Assembly (NCBI GenBank): GCA_913773715.1
Contig: CAJYHD010000153.1
Coordinates: forward strand, 1 to 6,825
Reading direction: 5' to 3'
DNA from: an uncultured Sphingobium sp.
GTDB taxonomy: Bacteria > Pseudomonadota > Alphaproteobacteria > Sphingomonadales > Sphingomonadaceae
Length of the DNA: 6,825 nt
The position numbers and the translations under genes were made by a program. The notes beneath the pieces were generated by a model. That model was given only the letters and a program-made list of their open reading frames with translations, was not told where the DNA came from and did no database searches. Shown here in pieces: positions 1 through 6,406 of this stretch. Position 1 is the first letter of the stretch; the number at the start of each line of letters is the position of its first letter.

Positions 1-888
1 GGCGAGGTTGGCGATCGCGCCATCCTCATCCACGCCCGACAGCGCGACCTTGACCTCCAGCGGCTTCGCCAGCACCCCGAAGTCGAGCTGCGCCACCAGC
101 GCCCGGCCCGCCAGCGCATCCAGCGTCTCCGGTCCGCGCCCAGGTCCCTTGAACCCCTTGTAGAGAATATTCTCCTCGGTGCTGACCAGCTTGTGCCCGG
201 TCAGCGGCGCGGAAAAGCGCATCGCGAAGAACAGCCGTCGCGGCGTCGCCCAGCCCCGCACCTCACGCATTCCCGTGATCGTCCCGTCGGGCCGGATGCG
301 GATCGAGGACCAGAGCGTCTTTCCCGGATAATCATAGATGATCGATCGCAGGTCCAGCACCAGATGCGCCGCCTTGCCAACCTGGAAGGCATAGCGATGC
401 ACTCCCACCCGCGTCCCCGCCGTCATCTCCGCGCGCACGGCCGGATCGGTCAGCGTCACGGCATAATAGCCGGGCGTCGCCATTTCGTCGGCCTTGCGCG
501 ATCGATAGCCCGATCCCGGCTTGGCCACATCCCCTGCCTCCAGCGGCACGGCATCGCCCGACACTGGCGCGACGAGGAAGTCGCCGAGGTCGCTATGCCC
601 CGCGCCCGAAAAATGCGTGTGCGAAAAGCCGAGGATCGTCGGGTCCTCGTGCCGATAGCCGGCCGCCCAATTATACGTCTGTCGCGCCGCGCCGACATGC
701 GTGTCGGGCGACAACTGCACCATGCCGAACGGCACCACCGCGCCCGGAAATGTATGTCCCTCGCCCGACGTGCCGATGAAGGGATCGACCGCGTCGACCG
801 GATCGCTCCCGTTCGTCTGCGCGACGAGCGACGTTCCGGCGAGCAGGCTGGCGGCGATCACCGCGCGGGTCAGGCTTTTCAGTGTCAT
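1..888 (-). CDS. GH92 family alpha-mannosidase, N-terminal part (cut by window edge)
   Basis: The first 296 codons of a secreted glycoside hydrolase of family GH92, calcium-dependent exo-alpha-mannosidases (often alpha-1,2) that trim mannose from glycans. The reading frame is open from the ATG at 888 to the window edge. Residues 1-23 look like a Sec signal peptide: a basic start (MTLKSLTR), a hydrophobic core, and likely cleavage after SLVA. The mature part opens with the GH92 N-terminal beta-sandwich signature: VDPFIGTSGEGHTFPGA (about 34-50), PFGMVQLSPDT (53-63) and GFSHTHFSGAGHSD (87-100). The rest of the visible part continues this domain. The catalytic (alpha/alpha)6 barrel and its acidic residues lie outside the window; whole family members are usually about 700-800 residues. 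No strong Shine-Dalgarno precedes the ATG, but the signal peptide fixes the start. The gene is divergent from the glutamine amidotransferase, and a second glycosidase (GH27) lies about 0.9 kb away, suggesting a glycan-use locus. Family assignment is firm; linkage specificity cannot be read from this fragment. Confidence 0.9.
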   Translation of the reverse strand, partial: MTLKSLTRAVIAASLLAGTSLVAQTNGSDPVDAVDPFIGTSGEGHTFPGAVVPFGMVQLSPDTHVGAARQTYNWAAGYRHEDPTILGFSHTHFSGAGHSDLGDFLVAPVSGDAVPLEAGDVAKPGSGYRSRKADEMATPGYYAVTLTDPAVRAEMTAGTRVGVHRYAFQVGKAAHLVLDLRSIIYDYPGKTLWSSIRIRPDGTITGMREVRGWATPRRLFFAMRFSAPLTGHKLVSTEENILYKGFKGPGRGPETLDALAGRALVAQLDFGVLAKPLEVKVALSGVDEDGAIANLA

Positions 889-1002
889 GGAAGGGTTAAA
901 TCACGCCCGCAGACCGCCGCCAAGCCGATAGCGTCATTTTTCGCGGCGAAAGAAAGGCTGGTCTGGCGTCCGCCCCGATCTTTGCCTAGCTTGGCGCTAG
1001 AC

Positions 1003-1704
1003 ATGAAAAGAGCATTGATCGTCCGCCATGTTCCCCGCGAAGGGGCCGCCGGTTATCTCCAGCCGATCGAGACGGCGGGCTATCGCATCGACCGGATCGA
1101 CGTCGCCAGCCCCGACTTCACCAGCGTCGATCTGTGCGATCCAGACCTGCTCATCATGATGGGCGGGCCGATGGGCGTTTACGAAGCTGACGCGCATCCC
1201 TGGATTCGGCTCCAGATCGAAAAGCTGGCCCGCCGCCTCGAACGCGACCGCCCGACGCTGGGCGTATGCCTTGGCAGTCAGATGATGGCGGCGGCGCTCG
1301 GCGCGCGCGTCTATCCCGGCGGGCAGACGGAACTGGGCTTTGCGCCGGTCACGATCAATGCGGCGGGCCAGGCCTCCCCGCTCCGGCATCTGAGCGACGT
1401 TCCCGTCCTGCACTGGCATAGCGACACGTTCGACCTGCCCACCGATGTCGAACTGCTTGCTTCGACCGATCGCTACGCGCATCAGGCGTTCCGGCGCGGT
1501 CCCAATATCCTGGCGCTGCAATTCCATGCGGAAATGGGTGAAGACCCGCGTTTCGAGGATTGGCTGACGCATTTCTGGGCCGATCTCGACACCGCGAAGC
1601 AATGCAGCGTCGCCCTACGCCGCGATCATGACGCGCACGGACCGGGCGCGGTGGCGGCGGGACGTCGGATGATTGGCGAATGGCTTGAAGGTTTGCGCGC
1701 GTAA
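1003..1704 (+). CDS. Stand-alone class I glutamine amidotransferase domain protein
   Basis: A 233-residue cytoplasmic protein of the class I (triad) glutamine amidotransferase fold, the type seen as the GMP synthase-like glutaminase domain (COG0518). It would hydrolyse glutamine and hand ammonia to a partner, or act on a gamma-glutamyl compound. Visible motifs: MMGGPMGVYE (52-61, oxyanion region), the nucleophile elbow GVCLGSQ with Cys89, HWHSDTF (137-143), and LQFHAEM with His175 and Glu177 completing the Cys-His-Glu triad. All catalytic residues are present, so it should be active. No synthase domain is fused to it and no synthase gene adjoins it, so acceptor and product are unknown. The start at ATG 1003 is chosen because the protein begins directly with the beta strand KRALIVRH; the frame stays open upstream to 193, but that extension is antisense to the GH92 gene and shows no family similarity. 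The Shine-Dalgarno is weak. The GH27 gene follows after 49 bp on the same strand and may be co-transcribed. A 6-bp stem (1692-1697 with 1707-1712) encloses the stop codon. Confidence 0.88.
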   Translation: MKRALIVRHVPREGAAGYLQPIETAGYRIDRIDVASPDFTSVDLCDPDLLIMMGGPMGVYEADAHPWIRLQIEKLARRLERDRPTLGVCLGSQMMAAALGARVYPGGQTELGFAPVTINAAGQASPLRHLSDVPVLHWHSDTFDLPTDVELLASTDRYAHQAFRRGPNILALQFHAEMGEDPRFEDWLTHFWADLDTAKQCSVALRRDHDAHGPGAVAAGRRMIGEWLEGLRA

Positions 1705-1753
1705 GACGCAAAGCCGCTTGCCAATCCCGCGCTCCGCCCTTTAACTCTGACAA

Positions 1754-3118
1754 ATGGATAGAGCAGACTGGAAGACAAACCGCCGCACCCTCCTCGCGGG
1801 CGGCATTGGCGGAATGGCAGCGGCAAGCGTGGTAAAAGCCGCCACGCTCAAGAAAGCGCCCGGCAGCATCCTCGCGCCCCGCCCGCCCATGGGCTGGAAC
1901 AGCTGGAACAGCTTCGCCACCACCATAACGGAAGCGCAGGCGCGCGAAACCGCCGCCATCATGGCGAAGACGCTACTCCCTTTCGGCTACGACATCTTCA
2001 CCGTCGACATTCAGTGGTATGAACCCGAAGCGTCGAGCTACACCTATAATGCCAAGCCAAAGCCGTCGATGGACGCTTACGGCCGCATGATCCCGGCACC
2101 CAACCGCTTCCCCTCCGGCCAGGGCGGCAAGGGGTTCACCCAACTCGCGAACCACGTTCATGCGCTGGGCTTGAAGTTCGGCATCCATGTCATGCGCGGC
2201 ATCCCGCGCGCGGCCGTTGAGCAGAATCTGCCGATCCTCGGCACCCAATATCACGCCGCGGATATCGCCGACCGCAAGAGCATCTGCTCGTGGAATCCCG
2301 ACATGTACGGTGTCGACATGACGAAGCCGGGCGCGCAGGCCTATTATGACAGCATCTTCCGGCTCTATGCCGATTGGGGCGTCGATTTCGTCAAGATGGA
2401 TGACATGAGCCGCCCTTATGACGCGCACGCGGCGGAGATCGAGGCCGCGCATAAGGCAATCATCGCGACAGGCCGCCCGATCATCCTCAGCCTGTCGCCC
2501 GGCGAAACCCCGGTGACACGCGGCGATCATGTCCGCAAATATGCGCAGATGTGGCGCATCTCCGACGATTTCTGGGACGACTGGAAAATGCTGGAGGCGC
2601 AGTTCACGCGGCTCGAAAACTGGTCGCCCTATCGCGGGCCGGGCAGTTGGCCAGACGCCGACATGCTGCCGCTCGGACGACTGGCGCTCGGTGCGCGCGA
2701 CACCAAGTTCACGCCGGACGAGCAGCGCACGCTGATGACGCTCTGGTCGATCGCGCGATCGCCGCTGATCATGGGCGGCGACCTGCGCCATCTCGACGCG
2801 CCGACGCTCGCGCTGCTGACGAACCGCGAAGTGCTGGCCGTCAATCAGGCGAGCAGTGAGAACAAGCCCCATTATATCGAGGATGGCGGCCAAATCTGGT
2901 CAGCAAAGGCGGAAGGCAGCGTCGACCGCTATGTCGCGCTCTTCAACGTCAGCGACAAGCCGCGTGAAATATGGATAAAGCTGCGCGACCTCGGCCTCTC
3001 GCGCGCGGTCGCCGTCCGCGATCTGTGGGAAGGCAAGGCGCTCGGCCAGCAGTCGGACCGCATCGCCGCAACCCTGCCCCCGCACGGCGCCGCGCTCTAC
3101 TGCCTCACCGCCGCCTGA
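1754..3118 (+). CDS. GH27 family glycosidase (alpha-galactosidase-like, possibly beta-L-arabinopyranosidase)
   Basis: A 454-residue retaining glycoside hydrolase of family GH27 (clan GH-D). The N-terminus KTNRRTLLAGGIGGMAAASVV (7-27) resembles a twin-arginine signal with RR at 10-11, implying folded export to the periplasm; cleavage near residue 30 is likely. The (beta/alpha)8 barrel starts at PPMGWNSWNSF (44-54). VDFVKMDD carries the likely nucleophile Asp216, and WRISDDFWDDW (267-277) carries the acid/base, best aligned to Asp272. PGSWPDADMLPLG (296-308) is the usual substrate-loop motif. Residues from about 370 form the C-terminal beta-sandwich, ending in the typical LPPHGAALYCL. Aligned by eye with human alpha-galactosidase A, IDDCW becomes VDIQW (Ile86 replaces the second sugar-binding Asp), and the CEW Glu that contacts the 2-hydroxyl becomes Ser248 in SLSPGE. 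Ile at the first position is, as I recall, a mark of GH27 beta-L-arabinopyranosidases, so simple alpha-galactosidase activity is doubtful. The ATG at 1754 gives the signal peptide; no clear Shine-Dalgarno is seen. The gene lies 49 bp after the amidotransferase and converges on the M28 peptidase. Confidence 0.9.
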   Translation: MDRADWKTNRRTLLAGGIGGMAAASVVKAATLKKAPGSILAPRPPMGWNSWNSFATTITEAQARETAAIMAKTLLPFGYDIFTVDIQWYEPEASSYTYNAKPKPSMDAYGRMIPAPNRFPSGQGGKGFTQLANHVHALGLKFGIHVMRGIPRAAVEQNLPILGTQYHAADIADRKSICSWNPDMYGVDMTKPGAQAYYDSIFRLYADWGVDFVKMDDMSRPYDAHAAEIEAAHKAIIATGRPIILSLSPGETPVTRGDHVRKYAQMWRISDDFWDDWKMLEAQFTRLENWSPYRGPGSWPDADMLPLGRLALGARDTKFTPDEQRTLMTLWSIARSPLIMGGDLRHLDAPTLALLTNREVLAVNQASSENKPHYIEDGGQIWSAKAEGSVDRYVALFNVSDKPREIWIKLRDLGLSRAVAVRDLWEGKALGQQSDRIAATLPPHGAALYCLTAA

Positions 3119-3200
3119 CCTGTCCTATCTGACGAGTCCACGGTACAAGGGGATATCGCAGAGTTGCTTTCCGATAGGATCAATGCTGCGTAACAAAATG

Positions 3201-3224
3201 TCGCATTCCGCACGAAACATGCGA
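3201..3224 (-). terminator. Weak hairpin after the M28 peptidase gene
   Basis: The 125-bp gap between the convergent GH27 and M28 genes (3119-3243) is visibly richer in A/T than the genes around it. On the minus strand it holds a perfect 6-bp stem, TCGCAT (3224-3219) and ATGCGA (3206-3201), with a 12-nt loop. It is followed by CATTTTGTT, a short T-rich run. This could be a weak intrinsic terminator for the peptidase gene, about 20 bp past its stop codon. A second inverted pair, TCCTATC (3123-3129) and GATAGGA (3173-3179), is 43 bp apart and too widely spaced for a clear terminator. The short stem and poor T tract keep confidence low. Confidence 0.3.
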
Positions 3225-3243
3225 AGTTAAGCGCCAGCAGGCG

Positions 3244-4905
3244 TTACTTCCGCACCGCCGCGCTCTTGTCCCGGATCGCCTTGAACTCCGACCCTGCCTT
3301 CCATTCCGGCCAACGGTTCGACGTCGCCAGATCGCGTCCGATGTCCAGCATCAGGTCGATGTCCTGCGCCGCGCCGTCCAGTTTCCAGTCCGGCCCGATC
3401 GCATCGCACGCCTGGTGATAGCATTTGCCGGTATAGGCATCGACCCATGCCTGTCCCGCAGCGCGACCACCCTCCACCATGTCGGAAGCGCCCGCGATCC
3501 CCATCAGCAGCAGCACCGGCACGCCGCGCTTCGCCATGGAGAAATGATCCGCACGATAGAATAGCCCCCGCTCCGGCAGGCTTTCCTGCGTCACCACCCG
3601 GCCCTGTTTCTGCGCGAAGCGGGCGAGGTCATCTTCCAGCGTGTCCTGCCCCTTGCCGACCAGGATAACGTCCTTCGCCTTGCCCGCCGTCTGGAGAATA
3701 TCGATCGCAAGGTTGGCGACCGTCTTGTCGAGTGGCCAGACCGGATTGGCGGCATAATGTTCGGAGCCGAGCAGCCCGCGCTCCTCCGCCGTCCACGCCG
3801 CGAAGACGATCGAGCGATCCGGCGCAGGCCCCGCCTTGAACGCACGCGCAATCTCGAACAACCCGGCAAGCCCCAGCGCATCGTCATTGGCTCCGGCACG
3901 ATAGACCCGCCCCTGCGCGTCGGGCGCGCCCTTGCCATAGGCATCCCAATGCGCGCCGTACATGATCGTCTCGTCAGGTCGCTTCGCTCCGGGAATGCGG
4001 GCGAGGACATTGGCGGACTTCACCACTTCCTGCGATACGGGGAAGGAGGCGGAAAATGTCGCGCCCTTCATCGGCACGGGCCGGAACGACTTCGATCGCG
4101 CCTGCTTGCGCAACGCGGCCAGGTCCAATCCCGCGCCGGAAAACAGCGCCTTGGCCGCGTCCCCTTCGACCCAGCCCTGCACCTGAAGGCTGGTCAGCTT
4201 GTCGGCGGCCCGGACGAGATCGTAATTCTCCCCACCCGGACTGACGACGACGTTCCAGCCATAGCCCGCACCCGGCGTATCATGCACGATCAGCGCGCCG
4301 ATTGCGCCGCGCCGTGCCGCCTCCTCGAACTTGTACGTCCAGCGGCCATAATAGGTCATGGTCCGCCCGCCGAACTTGCCGAACGCGTCCTCCCCCTTCG
4401 CCGCTTCGAAATCAGGATCGTTGATCAGGAAGACGGCGATTTTCCCTTTCAGGTCTGCGCCCTTATAGTCGTCCCATCCCCGTTCCGGCGCAGACACGCC
4501 ATGGCCGACGAACACCAGCGGCACGTCGGCGACGCTTACCTTATCCTTGGGTTGAAGCGTCGAAAGATACACCTCTTTGCCGAAGGTCCACGGCGTCGCC
4601 TTGCCGCCCTGCACGACGCCTAACGTCTCCGCCTTGCCAAGCCGGGTATGGAGCAACGGCACACTCTGCACCCATTGTCCGTCCGGCCCGCCCGGCTCCA
4701 GCCCCAGCGCTTCGAACCGCGCAACGAGATAGCCGATCGTCCGCTCCTCCCCGATCGTTCCGGGCGCGCGCCCTTCGAACAGGTCGGAAGCCAGCGTCGT
4801 CACCGACCGCGCCAACTGCTGCGGGTCGGTCGTGGTGCTGGCGATCTGCGCGGCGGCGGGCGCGGCGATCAGGCTCAGCGCGAGGGAAAGGCTACGAAAA
4901 GTCAT
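3244..4905 (-). CDS. Secreted M28 family zinc peptidase with PA domain
   Basis: A 553-residue exported metallopeptidase of family M28 (aminopeptidase Y/S or glutamate carboxypeptidase-like), expected to remove N-terminal residues from peptides outside the cytoplasm with two zinc ions. Numbered from ATG 4905: Sec signal MTFRSLSLALSLIAAPAAA (1-19), cleaved before Gln20. Residues 35-75 hold the usual lead-in ASDLFEGRAPGT...GYLVARFEALGL. A protease-associated (PA) domain spans about 90-265 (VFVGHGVSAPERGWDDYKG, then KGKIAVFLINDPD). The M28 catalytic domain follows. The zinc-site residues are all present: His319 and Asp321 (GAHWDAYG), Asp341 (GANDDALG), catalytic Glu374 with ligand Glu375 (TAEERGLLGSEH), Asp402 (NLAIDI) and His454 (RADHFSM). 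Cys495 and Cys500 flank the YH motif (KCYHQACD) and could form a disulphide. A GTG at 4920 would add MAKGG, but AAAGGCGG just before ATG 4905 is a good ribosome site and the shorter form begins cleanly with its signal peptide. It converges on GH27 and diverges from phaZ; its substrate is not predictable. Confidence 0.93.
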   Translation of the reverse strand: MTFRSLSLALSLIAAPAAAQIASTTTDPQQLARSVTTLASDLFEGRAPGTIGEERTIGYLVARFEALGLEPGGPDGQWVQSVPLLHTRLGKAETLGVVQGGKATPWTFGKEVYLSTLQPKDKVSVADVPLVFVGHGVSAPERGWDDYKGADLKGKIAVFLINDPDFEAAKGEDAFGKFGGRTMTYYGRWTYKFEEAARRGAIGALIVHDTPGAGYGWNVVVSPGGENYDLVRAADKLTSLQVQGWVEGDAAKALFSGAGLDLAALRKQARSKSFRPVPMKGATFSASFPVSQEVVKSANVLARIPGAKRPDETIMYGAHWDAYGKGAPDAQGRVYRAGANDDALGLAGLFEIARAFKAGPAPDRSIVFAAWTAEERGLLGSEHYAANPVWPLDKTVANLAIDILQTAGKAKDVILVGKGQDTLEDDLARFAQKQGRVVTQESLPERGLFYRADHFSMAKRGVPVLLLMGIAGASDMVEGGRAAGQAWVDAYTGKCYHQACDAIGPDWKLDGAAQDIDLMLDIGRDLATSNRWPEWKAGSEFKAIRDKSAAVRK

Positions 4906-4948
4906 GCCGCCTTTAGCCACGAAGGTCGAGCCCCGACAACGCCAATCA

Positions 4949-4978
4949 TTGTCATCGAAAAACTGATGCGCGGATTAA
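4949..4978 (+). promoter_or_regulatory. Possible promoter for the PHA depolymerase gene
   Basis: The gap between the divergent M28 and phaZ genes (about 4906-5078) must hold promoters for both. On the plus strand TTGTCA (4949-4954) is followed, after 18 bp, by GATTAA (4973-4978), a loose sigma-70-like pair about 100 bp before the favoured phaZ start. The -10 match is poor and alphaproteobacterial promoters are variable, so this is only a candidate. No equally good pair was seen on the minus strand. Confidence 0.2.
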
Positions 4979-4997
4979 CTCGGATTTATGATGACGC

Positions 4998-5015
4998 GGC
5001 GCAACATGTGACGCC
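4998..5015. promoter_or_regulatory. Operator-like imperfect dyad upstream of phaZ
   Basis: An 18-bp dyad, GGCG-CA-ACATGT-GA-CGCC, has seven of nine positions matched in each half and is centred between 5006 and 5007. It lies downstream of the candidate promoter at 4949-4978, where a repressor would block transcription, and 64 bp before the favoured phaZ start at 5079. If translation instead starts at 5031, it sits 15 bp before that codon. It does not resemble the CTGC/GCAG-type sites known for PhaR repressors, so no regulator is assigned. A match of this size can arise by chance in GC-rich DNA. Confidence 0.3.
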
Positions 5016-5078
5016 ATATAGCGTTTCCCCATGAAACCGAATCATGAGGCGAAACAAAATAGAGGTCGATCGGCGAAC

Positions 5079-6302
5079 ATGCAGATGCTTTACAGTGGCT
5101 ATCAGGCGGTGAACGACATGCTCGCCCCCGCACGCTTCGGGGCGAAAATGGCGCTCGCCATGCGCAAAAGCTGGGGGCCGATCGCCGACTGGCCGATGCC
5201 GCGCCGCATGTTCGCCCTGGCCGAAGTGTTCGACGGTGCCAAACTGACGCACAAGCGCCCCGCTTACGACATCACGCAGGTCGAAACCGGCAACGCACAG
5301 GTTTCCGTTCGCGAAGAGGTGCTGCTCGACCTGCCCTTCGGCGATCTGCTGCATTTCGTGAAGGACGATGTGGTATCGACGCAGCCCCGCGTTCTCGTCG
5401 TTGCGCCGATGTCCGGTCACTTCGCGACCTTGCTGCGCAGCACGGTGCAGACGCTGCTGCGTGACCATGACGTCTACATCACCGACTGGAAGAATGCGCG
5501 CGACGTCCCTTTGTCGGCCGGGCGCTTCGGCTTCGACGAGTATGTCGATTATGTGATGACCTTCCTGCGCCATCTCGGCCCGGAGACACATCTTCTGTCT
5601 ATCTGCCAGCCTTGCGTCCCCGCCCTGGCTGCGGTCGCGTTGATGTCGGAAGATGAGGATCCCGCCACCCCGCGCACGCTGACGCTGATGGGCGGCCCGA
5701 TCGATCCCAATGCCGCGCCAACGGCGGTCAACGACCTTGCCAACGAGAAGCCCATCGAGTGGTTCGAGAAGAATCTCATCTCGACCGTCCCGCTGCGCTA
5801 TGCGGGCGGTGGTCGCGAAGTCTATCCCGGCTTTCTTCAGCTATCCGCCTTCATGTCGATGAATCTGTCGCGTCACGGCGCGCAGCATCGCGAACTGTAC
5901 CAATTGCTTGCCGATGGAGAGACGTCAAAGGCGCGCAAGATCCAGGATTTTTACGAGGAATATTTCGCGGTCCTCGACATGACCAAGGAATTCTACCTCG
6001 AAACCGTCGATCTGGTGTTTCAGCGCACGCTGCTGGCAAAGGGCGAACTTACCCATCGCGGGCGCAGGATCGATCCCAGCAAGATCGTCAAGACGAGACT
6101 ACTGACCGTCGAAGGCGAACGCGACGACGTCTGCGCCGTCGGCCAGACCGCCGCCGCCCACGCACTCTGCTCGGGCCTAAGCTCGGATCTCAAGCAGGAA
6201 TATATCCAGCCGGGCGTCGGCCATTATGGCGTCTTTTCTGGCAGCAAATGGGAAAGCCAGGTCTATCCCCTCGTCCGCGACATGATCGCGGCGGTTAACT
6301 GA
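5079..6302 (+). CDS. phaZ: Intracellular polyhydroxyalkanoate depolymerase (PhaZ1-type, Cys nucleophile)
   Basis: An alpha/beta-hydrolase of the intracellular PHA depolymerase family, which breaks down stored polyhydroxybutyrate granules in the cytoplasm to hydroxyacyl monomers, oligomers or CoA esters. The start at 5079 gives 407 residues, close to the family's usual 400-420, beginning MQMLYSGYQ; relatives typically begin MLYxxYQ, so ATG 5085 is also possible. ATG 5031 would add a polar 16-residue stretch without family support. Upstream, AGAGG (5061-5065) is somewhat far from 5079. Numbered from 5079: PRVLVVAPMSGH (103-114) is the oxyanion strand and turn; LLSICQPCVPAL has nucleophile Cys176, which replaces Ser as in the Ralstonia PhaZ1 group; LMGGPIDP (203-210) is family-typical; VEGERDDVC holds the likely catalytic Asp349 (or Asp350); and GVGHYGVFSG has His382. 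There is no signal peptide, as expected for a granule enzyme. No PHA synthase, phasin or regulator gene adjoins it. The gene faces an acyl-CoA dehydrogenase across a palindromic repeat. Confidence 0.92.
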   Translation: MQMLYSGYQAVNDMLAPARFGAKMALAMRKSWGPIADWPMPRRMFALAEVFDGAKLTHKRPAYDITQVETGNAQVSVREEVLLDLPFGDLLHFVKDDVVSTQPRVLVVAPMSGHFATLLRSTVQTLLRDHDVYITDWKNARDVPLSAGRFGFDEYVDYVMTFLRHLGPETHLLSICQPCVPALAAVALMSEDEDPATPRTLTLMGGPIDPNAAPTAVNDLANEKPIEWFEKNLISTVPLRYAGGGREVYPGFLQLSAFMSMNLSRHGAQHRELYQLLADGETSKARKIQDFYEEYFAVLDMTKEFYLETVDLVFQRTLLAKGELTHRGRRIDPSKIVKTRLLTVEGERDDVCAVGQTAAAHALCSGLSSDLKQEYIQPGVGHYGVFSGSKWESQVYPLVRDMIAAVN

Positions 6303-6328
6303 GGCTGGCCGCCAATCTAACCCCCGTT

Positions 6329-6401
6329 GTCATCCCGGACTTGATCCGGGATCCCGCTTTCTAGATCGAGCAGCCGGACCCCGGATCAAGTCCGGGGTGA
6401 C
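6329..6401. repeat. Nested palindromic intergenic repeat, likely bidirectional terminator
   Basis: Two 26-bp arms (6329-6354 and 6376-6401) are inverted copies of each other with two mismatches, separated by a 21-bp spacer. Each arm contains the short palindrome CCCGGA-CTTGA-TCCGGG, so each can form its own 6-bp hairpin as well as pairing with the other arm. A further outer pair, CTAAC (6317-6321) and GTTAG (6406-6410), extends the symmetry and includes the stop codon of the minus-strand gene. The core resembles the GTCATCCCGGACTTGATCC-type repeat dispersed between genes in many sphingomonad and other alphaproteobacterial genomes. Its place between two convergent stop codons, and its ability to form a strong hairpin on either strand, fit a shared terminator or mRNA 3' end stabiliser. 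There is no T tract after it, so it is not a classical intrinsic terminator. Confidence 0.85.
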
Positions 6402-6406
6402 GCGAG

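Noticed and set aside
193..1002. 270-codon open extension upstream of the amidotransferase, in the same frame
   Set aside because: It lies antisense to the GH92 gene, is Arg- and Pro-rich as expected for a GC-rich shadow frame, and shares nothing with amidotransferases. The real protein begins at ATG 1003.
1973..2893. 306-codon open frame on the minus strand inside the GH27 gene
   Set aside because: The plus strand carries the complete GH27 protein with all motifs; the antisense frame is a codon-bias shadow without recognisable domains.
3119..3243. A/T-richer gap searched for a small gene, RNA or riboswitch
   Set aside because: Only weak inverted repeats are present; no start with a ribosome site, no tRNA-like fold and no recognised riboswitch core is visible.
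3757..4623. 288-codon open frame on the plus strand inside the M28 peptidase gene
   Set aside because: It is antisense to conserved M28 and PA-domain sequence and has shadow-like, Arg-rich composition.
4906..4920. GTG start at 4920 for the M28 peptidase, adding five residues
   Set aside because: The added codons overlap a good ribosome site (AAAGGCGG) for ATG 4905, which begins the signal peptide cleanly.
4986..5591. 201-codon open frame on the minus strand overlapping the start of phaZ
   Set aside because: It overlaps conserved PhaZ coding sequence and has no recognisable motif.
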